Source: Doryteuthis pealeii (lineage: Eukaryota; Mollusca; Cephalopoda; Myopsida; Loliginidae). From it: 64,000 nt of DNA. This document shows, in pieces, positions 21,325 to 32,499 of the stretch. The position numbers and the translations under genes were made by a program. The notes under the pieces were generated by a model. It did not search any database and had not been told where the DNA came from. It worked only from the letters and a program-made list of their open reading frames with translations. Location: the NCBI GenBank assembly GCA_023376005.1, contig CM042156.1, positions 42,476,605 through 42,540,604 of the forward strand. Reading direction: 5' to 3'. Each line of letters starts with the position of its first letter. The stretch's first letter is position 1.

Positions 21325-21550
21325 AAGTAGGTGGAGTGGCTATTGTCAGTATCAAAAGGCCAAGAACAGTGAGGGAAGACTATCCTTTTCACTAGCACTA
21401 AACCAGGGAGCACCAAAACCTCCATCAGCTTCCTTACTTTAGCACACAGATCCAAGTTGTGCTACTCATGTATACAGTTGCAAGGTGCCAGTATTATCCA
21501 GAAACCTTGAGGTTCCAAGCGGATACTCTACTGACTAAGCTAAAGCCAAC
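21325..21550 (-). repeat. SINE family D, copy 2 (P1 left arm)
   Basis: Minus-strand head TTAGCTTAGTCAGTAGAGTA, B box GGTTTCTGGATAATACTGGC, and the D body with GTGCTAAAGTAAGGAAGCTG. Its mirror copy is 42846-43085. Confidence 0.8.
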
Positions 21551-21832
21551 CCCTTTTATCAAGATGTAATTAGTTATATTTAAGGTTCATGCCTAACAAT
21601 GCACAAACATTTTTGAGAAATAAAACATACAATTTTTTTTTTAAACTCAAAATTAAACATAGTTATATTTTATTTAGGAAAAAGAAATATGACTACACAA
21701 GCTTTCTTTGTTGCATTAAAGAATGAAACAATTCATATTACTTGCAGGTAAAACTAATTGGTCTTTAAAATATTTCAAGTTAAAAAATAATAATCAAAAG
21801 AAGTATATTAACAATGAAAACATCCAGAAAAA
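21551..21832. other. AT-rich stretch
   Basis: No feature recognised; mirrored at about 42560-42845. Confidence 0.5.
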
Positions 21833-22030
21833 CACAGCCGCATGAGCAGGATGTGGGACACAAGGTCATTTCTTAAGCGACACATTTGAAATCAAGAGTT
21901 TCCTTCAACTGGCGGTTACCTAAGTCATGGTTAAAGAGCCCCGCAGTCTGCCCTATTATTTACCCATAGTTGGAGGAGAGTAGTTGGATGCATATCTTTC
22001 CCAAGGGTATTTCGTGCTAGTTTCAAATCT
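21833..22030 (-). repeat. SINE family A, copy 7 (P1 left arm)
   Basis: Minus-strand tail and body, with the tRNA-like head missing beyond TAGCACGAAATACCC. Mirror copy at 42369-42560. Confidence 0.75.
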
Positions 22031-22704
22031 TACATCATTATAGATCTTAATCTAGTTAAAAATTGAAATGGTTGCATCTTTCTCAAAATCATTAATGAAA
22101 TAAAAAAGGAATGAAAAACATTTTAATTTTACACAACCATATTTCAAGGAAAATTTGATGAGAAGCCAAAATTTCATCTGAGTAGTTAGAACTAAACATC
22201 TGGTTTCTAACTCTGTAACTCCTGTCATAATATTCTTTAGACACAATAGATATTTCAAAGAGGAATTTAAGATGAATGGCGATAAGTGTAGTACCTTGAT
22301 ATTTACATAAGATGTTGACCTTAGCAATGTCATTATTATTAAAAAAAAAAAAAAAAAGTTAAAACAAAATGAGTTCTATAGACATGTTACAATGATCGAT
22401 GAGAAAACATGAATGGGTAATAACAGCATTTGGTTATGTCTATGAATAATATTCTATCAAAAATGTAGTAAAAAAAAAAAAATAAAACAATGTTTTTATG
22501 TCAGATGGTATAAACAGCCACATGCCATTACACAAGAAGCAATAATAATTATGACAGTTTTATGGTTTGTCAAAAATCAATGCTAGAAAAAGTTTGGGCC
22601 TAACGAAATTCTCACTTGGTAAACACATAAGCTTACAATCAATTCCTGGTAGGTTGGTTTTCAGGCATCTTATTTGTATTTATTCCAAATTTGGTATTTA
22701 TATA
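22031..22704. other. AT-rich stretch
   Basis: Contains poly-A at about 22340. The 93-codon minus-strand frame (22052-22333) has no recognisable domain; its mirror at 42152-42364 is interrupted. Confidence 0.4.
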
Positions 22705-23524
22705 CTAGAACAAAGAATAATGCGCCCTCCAGGAGTAACTATTTAAGTTTTAATTAAATAAAATATATTAAATAGGAAGACTAATGAAATTAGATAAAAT
22801 CGCATAAAAAAATGATACACTTTTTTAAAATTATATTTAATTGAGTTCTAAAGTGAAATTATTCATAGGATGATTTTTAAACAACATTTGAAATAAAACA
22901 AAAATATTAGAATCAAAAACACATAGTAATATTTAAAAAACCCAGTTTTATTAAAACAGTATGCAAATTAAGCACACCATATGTAGATTTATTGTAACTT
23001 TATTCTTAGTGACATACAAAGACACGTTGCAGATTTTAAATGCCACTAATTAACATGTCTGTTTTGAGACAAATCTAACTTGATTTTCATAGATATCTTA
23101 ATAAATAAGATTATCATTATTTCTATGTATTGTACGGCCGGGTTAGCTCAGTCGGTAGAGCGTTTGGCTAGAAACCTCGAGGTTCCCAATTCGATACGGT
23201 CCCACCAACTCAGCGTATGAGTAGCCACCAGGGAACTGTGCGGAAAAGTAAGGACTGATTGGGTAGGGTGGCCGCTCCACCTCAGATGGCTACAAAACCA
23301 ATCTCCTTTGTCTTAGCGCTATGAAAAAGGGGATAGACTCCCTTCAAAAGTCGACACCGACTTTTAAGCCGCCCGTCGTCGTCGACTATGTATGATGATT
23401 TAACTATTTAAACTATAAAAATTAATACTTGTTGATAAACTTACACAAATCATGAGGAGGTGATGTAAGCATGGACTAGTTTTGGTTACAGAGAGAGACA
23501 CCAAATCTTCATTATTAATAAAGA
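22705..23524 (-). mobile_element. Non-autonomous Helitron, copy H3, with nested SINE
   Basis: CTAG end at 22705-22708 with hairpin GCGCCCTCCAGGAGTAAC (degenerate), and the TC end at 23524 (ATTAATAAAGA|T). The element is interrupted by a family D SINE at 23137-23390. Mirror copy at 40875-41680. Confidence 0.75.
23137..23390 (+). repeat. SINE family D, copy 3, inside Helitron H3
   Basis: Best A box of the window, GGGTTAGCTCAGTCGGTAGA, with a B box AGGTTCCCAATTCGATAC, the complete D body and a (GTC)n GAC tail. CTATGTAT occurs on both sides (about 23123 and 23386), a likely target-site duplication, so the SINE inserted after the Helitron. Mirror at 41010-41253. Confidence 0.85.
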
Positions 23525-23595
23525 TATAGGAATTATAAGACTTTACAAGCACTAGGACATCACCAAAATTGATAATTCAAGATTGTACATGAGGT

Positions 23596-23790
23596 TTCCA
23601 GTGGCATAACTGTCATTGTCTAAGAAATGACTCAGTGATCCACGTTCAAATCTGACAAGGCTGTCTGCATTTCACTTTGAACCAAAGCCCGTGGGAAAGA
23701 ACATTAATCCCATTTCTTCTTACTCAAGCTATAAGATTGGGTTCTATAGCCTTGTAGTAGAAGAACTGAATTTCAAAAACAAGGAAATAT
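23596..23790 (+). repeat. SINE family A-like, copy 8 (P1 left arm)
   Basis: Head AGTGGCATAACTGTCATTGT, B-box-like CACGTTCAAATCTGAC, then CTGCATTTCACTTTGAACC and a divergent 3' half. Mirror at 40618-40800. Confidence 0.6.
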
Positions 23791-24544
23791 AGAGCAAGCA
23801 ACACCATGTCATAAAACACACAAAATTATTAGTAAAATAAGAGAGAAGGAAGGATCATCATTATATGAAAGTATTAAAAAAATGTGTTTAACTTGAGAGA
23901 CTTTGTTCAAAATATATGAATTTAATGTGAAGGGGGGGGACTGAGTGAGTTGCTATTTGGGCAAATGGCCCATCACATTGATATTACTAATCTGCCATAT
24001 TGACAGCCCAAAATATTTAGTGTTTAAAAAAAAAAAAAATGGAAAAAAAAAGAAAAAAAACAAAAACACGATTAAAGTAAAATAAAAAGACAAAGAATGG
24101 GTTGGCTGGCATTCACCTGGTTGGCATTAGTGTTAAAATGATGATAACTGGCAGCAGTTATGAATATAATAGGCTTGACCTAACATGAATTGTCAGATCA
24201 CTGCGGCAGCCAGACCAATAATATTACGGCAAAGCTAATATAGTTAAAACGCAAAATTAACAGTTGAATATTCACCAGATAAAATAGAATGCTGTACATT
24301 TTTAATTTCTTATGACAATTATTTCAGTGACATCTCTTTCAAAAAATGAAAAATTAATACACTAGAAGGCAGTTGGGTCATATTTTTAGCAAAACAAAAA
24401 CATAAAATTGATACAATGCTTGTAATAACCAATATTTAAAAGCACTAAAAAACAATCAATTATTTTTTTTTTTAAAGAAAAAAAAAAAAAAAAAAAATTG
24501 GAACTTTTGTTGTTAAAAGAAAAAATTTTCACTTAACATCTTAA
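23791..24544. other. AT-rich stretch
   Basis: Poly-A runs at about 24026-24060 and 24475-24497. No gene seen. Confidence 0.5.
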
Positions 24545-24780
24545 TCACAGTTGGTTGCTTCTTGTGTCTAAAGCATATCAATCCTTCATGGATTTAATGA
24601 CAAAGCCACTTTTTACAAGAACAGTAGTGGTATTAGTTAATGCCTGCTGGGGGTGAGGAGGGGTTTCATACTTTACAAGGGTATTAATCTTAAAGTGAAC
24701 ATAACACCAACTGGAGTTTGAACTGCACTAACTACAATGTCACAGCCCAGCCTGTTTAACATCTATCCACAGGGGACCCA
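24545..24780 (-). repeat. SINE family B, copy 2 (P1 left arm)
   Basis: Minus-strand blocks: AGTTCAAACTCCAGTTGGTG, CACTTTAAGATTAATACCC and CCACTACTGTTCTTGTA. Mirror at 39605-39850. Confidence 0.7.
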
Positions 24781-24784
24781 AAAC

Positions 24785-25540
24785 ACCCACCCACCCACCA
24801 CACAACTAAGTTTAAATCAGATTCATATGACTCATCCAAGGTTAAAAAACAGGGATGGTACGCTGACCCCACTGAACACACCAGCAGACTGCTTACGCAA
24901 CAGATGCAATCTTGGGGCCGGTTGCGTGACCCTTTTGACCCATTAAAAAGACCCATAAACAGTGCTCAGATGGAAACACCAGAATTTTTAACTCATTTTT
25001 TTTACTTCTCAGCAGCAGTGATAAACTACGGTAGCACACAGGCCGGGTTAAAATTTGCTGTTTTATTCACAGATAGAACAAATAAGTTCTGACCACCATA
25101 AATATGCAACTCCTAGAAATCTTACCAACTGCAGCAAATGCCACATAAAGAACCCTTTATTCTTTACGCTCCCCCATGCTGATTGCGCAACCTGACTTAT
25201 ATCGCTTTAACTATGTAACACACATGCAGCACAAGAGATTCTTTTACATGATCATATCCTATGCCAGTGTCATATCCACACCACAATGGCCACATTTGGC
25301 TCCTAAATTATGGCTATCATCAACCAGCACAAGAAAAATGCTGCCCACTCTACTCATCTTACCAATAAAAACGCTCAAAAACACTCAATAATGTCACTAA
25401 AGGAACTGCTGTAAGCCATTGTTCTAAGGCTAACTCCTACCACAGTAACATAAGCTGATTCTCGGGCATCACACTTCCCTTCTACTACTGTGCAACTTTA
25501 ACCACTAAACAACACAAAAACTCTTTCATGAACAATTTTC
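24785..25540. other. GC-elevated unidentified segment
   Basis: About 750 bp with distinctly more G+C than its neighbours, present in both arms (mirror about 38880-39600). Short frames on both strands (62-71 codons) show no known domain. The minus strand carries AATAAA-type signals and a possible tRNA-like start, GTTAGTGGTTAAAGTTGCAC in consensus. It could be a mobile-element body or a 3' UTR. Confidence 0.35.
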
Positions 25541-25674
25541 CAAGTATATGAATTGATTTTCTATAGATTTATAAATAATAACCTGTTTACTTGTTCTGTT
25601 AACCCTTGTCATTCATTTCTGATTACTAGATCACAAAATATGAATGAACAGCATTGTCCAAATCAGGAGTGTTC

Positions 25675-25920
25675 AGGTATGACATTAAACTTGCATTAGT
25701 GGTGAGTTCCAAACCTGGAGCAACGGAGTGTGAATGCCTTTCGATTGCCATTACTCCAGGTCCACACTGATCCGGAGCGTAGTAAGGTCCCTTCTAGGGT
25801 TAAACAGTTCAAAAATGAGTTTTAAAAAAATGTAACAACCAACAAGAATGAATAGAACAAAAAACCTCTTGGCATAAATACCCAACAAGGTTGACATGCG
25901 TGTAAAATCCAACTATCCAG
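25675..25920 (+). repeat. Interspersed repeat family C, copy 5 (P1 left arm)
   Basis: Contains GTATGACATTAAACTTGCAT, GGTGAGTTCCAAACCTGGAG, CCATTACTCCAGGTCCAC and a tail AATACCCAACAAGGTTGACA. Mirror at 38450-38720. Confidence 0.7.
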
Positions 25921-26429
25921 TCAACCTATCAGGAACATTCCTTTCTTCCTCTTATCTTTCTTCCCCACATAACATGCCATGAATATAATAAAAACAACTT
26001 ATGAACCAAGCTCCCCCTTTTGCGGAAAAAAGCACCTTATCTAATTAATCTAGGGTGTCTTGTGAATTGTAAATATTAAGAAAAAACAAAAAAAAACAAA
26101 AAAAAAACTAAGAAAGTGCATGGGAAGAGAGTCCATAATTGTTTCTTTTGATACAAGTTGTGTTTCTGCACCAAAAGTAATCTCAAGATTACAATTATCT
26201 GCTATCTGCTTCCAATACTTCCCCTAAAACCAGATTTTCAAAGCTTTTCTATTTTCCAAATCTACAACAATTACACTATCAGATAGAATTGGAATTTTAT
26301 AACCAGAACTTTCCTTTTTGATAGGAAAATTCCTAGAAGCACATTGATATAAAATACAAATAACTTTTTTTACAAAGCCTACTAAGGTTTGAAATTTACA
26401 TACATGATTAACAAAGACATCCCAATCAT
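25921..26429. other. AT-rich stretch
   Basis: No feature recognised. Confidence 0.5.
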
Positions 26430-26525
26430 CGTTTTAATGGCTAGCAAGCTTAGACTTGGCAGGTCCATTACTACTGAATAGCAAAGTCTGATCCTTGCAG
26501 GATGCCCCCATACTTGCAACCTGTG
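26430..26525 (+). repeat. SINE-like family E, copy 3 (P1 left arm)
   Basis: TTAATGGCTAGCAAGCTTAG, AGGTCCATTACTACTGAATA and CTGATCCTTGCAGGATGCCC. Mirror at 37860-37965. Confidence 0.55.
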
Positions 26526-26564
26526 TCACATATCAGTGGTGAATAGTTTAAGGTAAACCTGACA

Positions 26565-26715
26565 TAGTAAAGCCTGAGAGTAGCCTATTGTTGGTATCAG
26601 CCAAAAACCGAGGGAGTCTAGACCTTGTGGCTTGCGCTATACCAGGAGATAGTTTTGCTGAGGTGGAGCATTGACACCTACCATTCAGCTTTACCGCACT
26701 TTATGTCTACATATC
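26565..26715 (-). repeat. SINE family D, copy 4, 3' part split by satellite
   Basis: Minus-strand 3' half of a family D SINE (GGTGTCAATGCTCCACCTCA, GAGGGAGTCTAGACC in plus orientation). It breaks off where the satellite begins and resumes at 28000-28070. Confidence 0.75.
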
Positions 26716-27965
26716 ACCTATCATTTGTTTGTCTGTGTCTATCTATCTATCTATATTTATCTGTCTATCTGTCTTTAATCTATCTACCATAATATCATTT
26801 ATCTATCTCCTTATGTTCACATCTATCTATCTGTCTATTCTATTCCCATATATCTATTTATCTATCTCCTTATGTTCACATCTATCATCTCCTTATGTTC
26901 ACATTCTATCTATCTGTCTTATACTATCACCATATATCTATTTATCTATTTCCTTATTTCAATCTATCTATCTGTCTTTATATCTATTCTACCCAATATC
27001 TATTTATCTATCTCCTTATGTGCACATCTATCTGTCTTTATATCCTATCTACCCATATATCTATTTATCTATCTCCTTATGTTCCACATCTATCTATCTC
27101 CTTATGTTCAATTATCGTCTTTATATTCTAGCTACCATATATCTATTTATCTATCTCCTTGTGTCACATCTAATCTATCTCCTTGTGTTCACATCTATCT
27201 ATCTCCTTTGTGTTCACATCTATCTATCTCTTGTGTTCACAATCTTCTATCTTCCTTGTGTTCACATCTATCTAATTCCTTGTGTTCACATCTATCATCT
27301 CCGCTTTGTGCACATCTATCTATCTCCTTGTGTTCACATCTATCGATTCCTTGGTCACATTCTACTATCTCTTGTGTTCACATCTATTATCTCGCTTATG
27401 TTCACATCTATCACTATCCCTTATGTTCACATTCTATCTATCTGTCTGTCTTTTATATCTATCTACCCATAACTATTTAATCTATCTCTTATGTTCACAT
27501 CTATCGTCTATATCTATCTACCCATATATCTATTATCTATCTCCTTATGTTCACATCTATCGTCTTTATATGCTATCTACCCATATATCTCATTTATCTA
27601 CTCCTTATGTTCACATCTATCTGTCTTATATCTCATCTACCCATATATCTATTATCTATCTCCTTATGTTCACATCTATCTATCTGTCTTTATATCTATC
27701 TAACCCATATATCTATTATCTACCCATAATCTATCTTATCTATCTCCTTATGTTCACCTCTATCTGTCTTTATATCTATCGTACCCATATATCTATTTAT
27801 TCTACTCGCTTATAGTTCACATCTATCTGTCTTTATATCTATCTACCCATATATCTATTTAATCTATCTCCTTATGTTCACATATACTGGTCTTATATCT
27901 ATCTATCAGTTTGTTTATCTATATCTATCTATCTATCAAACTGTCTATTTGTCTGTCTGTCTGTC
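26716..27965. repeat. TCTA-type satellite with 60-bp and 24-bp units
   Basis: Tetranucleotide-rich array. A unit of about 60 bp contains GTTCACATCTATCTGTC, TATATCTATCTACCCATA and TATTTATCTATCTCC. A central part (about 27170-27420) has units of about 24 bp of the form GTTCACATCTATCTATCTCC plus TTGT. The left-arm version is full of single-base gaps compared with 36490-37675. All long open frames here (YLSIYLSPYVHIYLS and similar) are translations of the repeat. Confidence 0.95.
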
Positions 27966-27999
27966 AAAAGATTACCCAAGTAGTGCTATTGTCCACTGC

Positions 28000-28070
28000 T
28001 TTGCCAAGAAACCAGTATTAAACCTAGAACCTTGCAAGGCCTAGGTGATGCTCCTACCAAGAAAAACAAG
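28000..28070 (-). repeat. SINE family D, copy 4, 5' part after satellite
   Basis: Minus-strand head with the B box (AAGGTTCTAGGTTTAATACT) and a degenerate A-box region (TTGGTAGGAGCATC). It completes the SINE begun at 26565-26715. Confidence 0.65.
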
Positions 28071-28557
28071 ATTAATAAAACTAACTAAAAGCAAAATCTA
28101 TTTGGTAGTAACTAGTTCTGTTATCAAACAGATTACATTTGATTAAAAAATAAATAAAAAAAAAATAATGGTATTAATGACATTTCTCTTAAAAAAAATA
28201 ATTAATTTAAGATACAGCACTTAAAAACAGCAAGCAGGAATAACATTGAACATTACAGGGAAATACTTGAAGGAAATAACTATTTAAAAAGTGTGAAAAG
28301 TCGCAAGATTTTTGTCAATACAATGTGAAACCAAGCAGCAAACACAAGATTAGAGCTTTAATCAATACAAGTATCACAATAAATCTTTTAACAACAACCC
28401 TGAAAAAATGATCTGAACATTTGAAATACAAAAATAAGAAACTAGATACTAAGGTTCTATTGGTTTGGACATTTAAGCATGAGAATTTAATTTGAATACA
28501 TGTCCACACGCACGCACGCAGCGTATTCACAAAAAAACCCTGTGAACATGTTACATA
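28071..28557. other. AT-rich stretch
   Basis: A 127-codon minus-strand frame (28315-28698) crosses SINE and LTR boundaries and is not preserved in the mirror arm, so it is not a gene. Confidence 0.45.
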
Positions 28558-28635
28558 TTTCAGTTTCTTTGTTATGCATATCAACCTCATGGGGGCTAAT
28601 TGCAAAACCATCTCTGTAGAAGCAACATTAGCTTG
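28558..28635 (-). repeat. SINE family B, copy 3, tail part (P1 left arm)
   Basis: Minus-strand tail (AACCTCATGGGGGCTAATTG in plus orientation). Continues at 29056 beyond the solo LTR. Confidence 0.7.
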
Positions 28636-28639
28636 GTAC

Positions 28640-29051
28640 TGTAAGATTTCAAAGTGATATACTTGGAGATAAAAACACCCGACAAAGGTGATAGACAAAA
28701 CATTTTATATAGCAGCAAACAGAATAAACAGGGTACATAATACATAGAGATGAACAATACATACATAAGTATACAAAGTTACATGTAAAAGGATAAACAT
28801 AAAAGCAAACAACATGAGACTAGGAATAGGTCATGCTGTATGAATTCATCTTACATTTATGTAAGGGGGGCCAAAGCCCCAACAAGAGGGGGTAGACCAG
28901 AGCTAACCCATAGTGTCTCGCTAGGTCGAGCAGCAGGAAAAGCGAAAGAGACGTTCCAAATCAGCCGCTTAAATATCCAAGGCCCCTATCGGGAACCATC
29001 GAAAACTAAACGGGCAGACAACTCCCCAAGCAAATAGAAAATAACGCTACA
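28640..29051. mobile_element. Solo LTR inserted in a SINE (P1 left arm)
   Basis: Begins TGTAAGATTT and ends ACGCTACA: TG...CA ends with short inverted termini. GTAC is present on both sides (28636-28639 and 29052-29055), a 4-bp target-site duplication, and the SINE reads continuously when the 412-bp segment is left out. It contains AATAAA near 28722 and a GC-rich portion at 28865-29035. No PBS, polypurine tract or internal genes remain, so recombination between two LTRs is inferred. Confidence 0.8.
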
Positions 29052-29055
29052 GTAC

Positions 29056-29195
29056 TATTTATCCATAGCTAGAGAGTTATATCTTTCCCAAGAGTATAGT
29101 TTGAAAGGTCACATGTCTGGGAGTTCAAAACTCGCTACTACAATGCTCACTCCAACAAAGTTATCCACTAAGTCACGGAGACTTTCCCCCGGCCC
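29056..29195 (-). repeat. SINE family B, copy 3, head part (P1 left arm)
   Basis: Minus-strand blocks AGTTCAAAACTCGC and TTATCCACTAAGTCACG in plus orientation hold the B-box and head region. Confidence 0.65.
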
Positions 29196-29789
29196 CCGTT
29201 ATGACAATAACCATGAGATATTGTTTGAATGTTTAAAACATTCATAATTATCTCTATTTATTCAGAATTTGGACGATAAAAAATCATTCGGCATTGATTC
29301 CAGTGAAAATTACCATTTAGTTGAAAACGGACTGGAAATTACCGATTCATAAGGACAGTTTAAGGAATTGCCCTAATAAAAAAAAAAAAAAGTCCGAACA
29401 TGATCCAGATGTGCTGGGTTAGGGTTACCATACATATGATAGTGTGTTGCAGTGGCATGCCAACATTGTGATCAGGGTGGGAGCTTGGCCTTGGTGCCCC
29501 CATCCAGTGATCAATAAACACAGATACACAAAAAAAAAATTTTCAAACCTTTATAGTTCAGGAGTATAGTGGCAAAAGTTAGGTAATATATGTTTTAATG
29601 TACTAGCAATGCAAAAAGTTTTGGTTTAGGATGATTTTGTGCACCACAGGAAGCTTGCCCCTCCCTGAACCCCTCTTTGTTCTGCCACTGTGTTGTCTAT
29701 ATATGTAAAACTTCATTTCCATCTAATTCAATCTCTTAACATGTATATATATATATATTAATATATATAATATATATATATGATATATA
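29196..29789. other. Mixed AT-rich stretch
   Basis: Unassigned sequence ending in an interrupted (AT)n run at about 29743-29790. Mirrored at about 34700-35300. Confidence 0.45.
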
Positions 29790-30426
29790 TCTTTATTGAT
29801 AATGGAGATTGTGTGTTTTTTCTGTCTGTAACCGAAATAAATCACTACCATCACAATCCCCTTAGTAATTGACGGTCACATTCACCATGAATTTATCCTT
29901 ATTTAACCTCAATTATTTGATAAAATGTTTTACATTATTTATACTGTTAACCATATTACATAATGAATAACATGCAATTGTATTCTAATATACAACGAAA
30001 AAGCGGTACAGTGTGAACGGAAGGCTAATTTGCATAATTGATATTAAAATGTAATTTTAATAAGATATATGCTTCAGTTTATGGTTTTCTAACTGTTTGA
30101 TTTTATTTTAATGAATATAAGCAAAAATCTCTCAATTAATGCTTAAATGAAATCCATTAACAAGAGAAAAAGAGATTGATCATTTTATTTCTTTACTTCC
30201 TCTTTTAACTAATACAATACTTAAATAGAAAAAAATAACCAATGAAAAGACGAGAGTGAGGAAGAGAAAGTTTCAGTTGTTCTAATTTTTCGATTATACC
30301 CTCCTCTGTTTCAAATCTTTTTATCTGTATTCTATTAGTTTTCATTGCGTTTCTAATTAATTACAATATCTTATTTACATTAAAAAACTTAAATACTTGC
30401 ACCCGGAGGGTGCATATATTTGCTAG
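29790..30426 (+). mobile_element. Non-autonomous Helitron, copy H4 (P1 left arm)
   Basis: TC start at 29790 (TCTTTATTGATAATGGAGAT), terminal hairpin GCACCCGGAGGGTGC and CTAG at 30423-30426. Mirror copy 34083-34698. Confidence 0.8.
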
Positions 30427-30971
30427 ATATATAAAGGGCCTTGGATAAGATAACCTTGGAAATGTTTTATAACAGTTTGCAGTTGTTATTTTTATTGCTA
30501 TTATTATTATTAAATGATTATATCTCCATTGAAACTTACTTTTCAGCCATTTAAGCATCTTAAACTGCCAAACTATTATAAAAACATCTCCAAGGTTATC
30601 TTATTCAAGGCCCCTTTTTTTTCTTCTTTTTTTCTTTTTTTATAATTAAGCAATCCTACAGATTCCATTGAGTATAGGCGCAAATTTATTCATATTGATA
30701 ACATTATGTTACGATAACCTAAAGAGAAATATAGAAAAGCCCAAACATGAAAAAAAGAACAAATGAAACAAAAAGGCAGAATTAAATTAATATATGTCTT
30801 ATCCGTGGACTGATAACGTGAAACATAGCAGCAAACATAAGATTTAAGAGATTTAAATCAATACAAGTCACAATAAATCTTGAAGATATCTACAGAAATA
30901 ATCTTTTTTTTAAGCAGCTGCATATCTCATTGGATTCTATTTTCAGATTTCAATAAAAGTATCTATTACAA
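30427..30971. other. AT-rich stretch
   Basis: An inner inverted pair (AAGGGCCTTGGATAAGATAA near 30436 and its complement near 30596) flanks a small hairpin-like region. Otherwise no feature. Confidence 0.4.
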
Positions 30972-31153
30972 GTGGTTGCAATCCAATATACTCGTCCCTC
31001 CAGCTATGGGTAAAAAAGTTGAGCAGCTGGCTATTTAACCTTGGGCTAGGTAAACTGTCTAGAAAAAAAAAACTGAATTCAAACTGTTAAACTCTGCTTA
31101 AGGTAATTGACCTTGTGTCGCATCCTGCTCGTGCGGAGGGGTTGTTAAATATA
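30972..31153 (+). repeat. SINE family A, copy 9 (5' truncated, P1 left arm)
   Basis: Body from CCCTCCAGCTATGGGTAAA through TTGACCTTGTGTCGCATCC to GGAGGGGTTGTTAAAT. Mirror 33358-33540. Confidence 0.75.
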
Positions 31154-31261
31154 TATTCAGCTGTTTGCTTATATTTTAGATCCAAATATTCATATTTGGA
31201 GATTTTAACCACAGTGACATCCTCATGAACTCATAAGTGACGTTTCTCCTTTACAGAAATT

Positions 31262-31460
31262 AGCAATGGACATGCTAGTGCAGGTCGTCCAGCAAAGACC
31301 AATATAGACCAGCTCTGTGCAGATACTGGGTGCTGCACGGAGGACCTATCAAGGACAATGAGTGAAGGGACAGTGGCGAGAGGTTTGTTATGGACATCCA
31401 TGCTGTGCCATGACCATGATGATCTACAAATGCCCAGTTAGTTCATTATAAAAAAAAATA
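31262..31460 (+). pseudogene. LINE reverse-transcriptase C-terminus, relic (P1 left arm)
   Basis: Same segment as 33024-33245 on the other arm, with more frame breaks. It encodes pieces of the tail GRPAKT, IDQLCADTGCC, EDLSRTMSD typical of some non-LTR retrotransposon polyproteins. No upstream catalytic domain is present. Confidence 0.5.
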
Positions 31461-31787
31461 AGTGGTGCAACATACAGTAGTACTGATGAGGCTAAACAAC
31501 TTGGAAGAATTCTTGTTTTATCTTATCAGAGAGTCAGATTCCACATAATCATTAATCTGTCAATAGTAGTCAGCCTTTTCTATGTGTATATTGTATTGCA
31601 ATTCTGTTAGAGGAGATATTGTACCTAGGTATACCAAAAAATTTTATACAATAAACAGAAATTTTTCAGACGAAATAGATATCACTTAAATAATATATTA
31701 AAAAAACTAGGAAACATTTAGCGAAGCCAATATTTAATAACAGGCTCTAACTTCTGAAATAAGGCTATAAGAAATATCAGAAGAAAT

Positions 31788-32015
31788 GGCCTAGTGTAGT
31801 ATCAGCTGGACAGCGAGGTAGTCTACCCCCTTTTCACTAGCACTATCCAAGAGAGATTGTTTTGCAATCTGAATGGAAGTGCCACAGCCGTTTATCATTA
31901 AATCCCACACTTTACGCACAGATCTGTGCTACTCATGTGCCGAGTTTGCAGGGCTGGTACTGAACCTTAACCTTGTGGTTCCAAAGGCAGATGCTCTACT
32001 AACTGAGTTAAACTG
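31788..32015 (-). repeat. SINE family D, copy 5 (P1 left arm)
   Basis: Minus-strand D body with CAGATCTGTGCGTAAAGTG and B box AGGTTAAGGTTCAGTACCAG. It lies close to the palindrome centre, with its mirror at 32500-32740. Confidence 0.75.
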
Positions 32016-32159
32016 AAGGCTAAATTATTATCTTATATTTCACTTAGAGATAACTTGATACAAAAGAAAGCATAGAAGAAAGAGCATAAATTATAACAAA
32101 AACATTCTGATTCTTAGATAAATGCTATTTATCTATAAGATAATTCTAAAAAACTGAAA

Positions 32160-32350
32160 TAATCTTGAAATCAAATCGAGAAGCAATTATTCCTAAAAAG
32201 AATTTTATGATTAATTAGTTCTTGGAAATTTTTTTTTTTAATTGGCACCAAAATTGCTGCTAATTCTGAAAAAAACTAGAAAACCACTTAATTATTCAAT
32301 TAAATTCTTTAGGATTAATTGCTTCTCGGTATTGATTCAAGATTATTTCA
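32160..32350. other. Centre of palindrome P1
   Basis: AATAATCTTGAAATCAA (32158) and its complement at about 32333-32350 are the innermost long matches. Between them lies a poor match including a T run at 32231-32240. Outer anchors put the centre at 32194; inner anchors put it near 32250, the shift reflecting length differences between arms. Confidence 0.8.
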
Positions 32351-32499
32351 GTTTTAAGAATTACTCTTATAGCATACTAGTCATTTATCTAAGAAATCAG
32401 AATGTCTTTTGTTATCAATTTTTTATGCTCTTTCTTCTATGCTTTCTTTTGTCAGTTCAAGTATTCTCTAGTTGAAAATATAAGATAATAATATTAGCC

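Larger units (their letters stand above)
21173..32250. repeat. Left arm of the 22-kb palindrome P1
   Basis: Reads as the reverse complement of 32251-43215 in order and without large interruptions. Anchor pairs: GTATTCCTAAAATAC (21173) with 43201-43215; the satellite at 26716-27965 with 36490-37675; the solo LTR at 28640-29051 with 35428-35830; the LINE fragment at 31262-31460 with 33024-33245. The two arms differ mostly by small insertions and deletions. The arm starts at the first base of the contig. Confidence 0.9.

Noticed and set aside
20923..21455. Frames of 101 and 164 codons across the N run
   Set aside because: They are open only because N codons are not stops; they cover SINE and gap sequence.
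23137..23215. tRNA gene with strong A and B boxes
   Set aside because: The sequence continues as a repeated SINE body and does not fold into a full cloverleaf with matched acceptor stem; same unit elsewhere.
27170..27420. 24-bp units that could suggest a CRISPR array
   Set aside because: No unique spacers; it is a continuous tandem satellite in eukaryotic DNA.
26729..27815. Several open frames of 60-247 codons rich in Tyr, Leu, Ser and Ile
   Set aside because: They are translations of the TCTA satellite in all three frames; no start context, domain or frame constraint.
28315..28698. 127-codon minus-strand frame
   Set aside because: Crosses the SINE/LTR junction and is broken in the mirror arm.
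28840..29037. 65-codon frame with a basic protein-like composition
   Set aside because: Falls within the solo LTR; the mirror arm breaks the frame.
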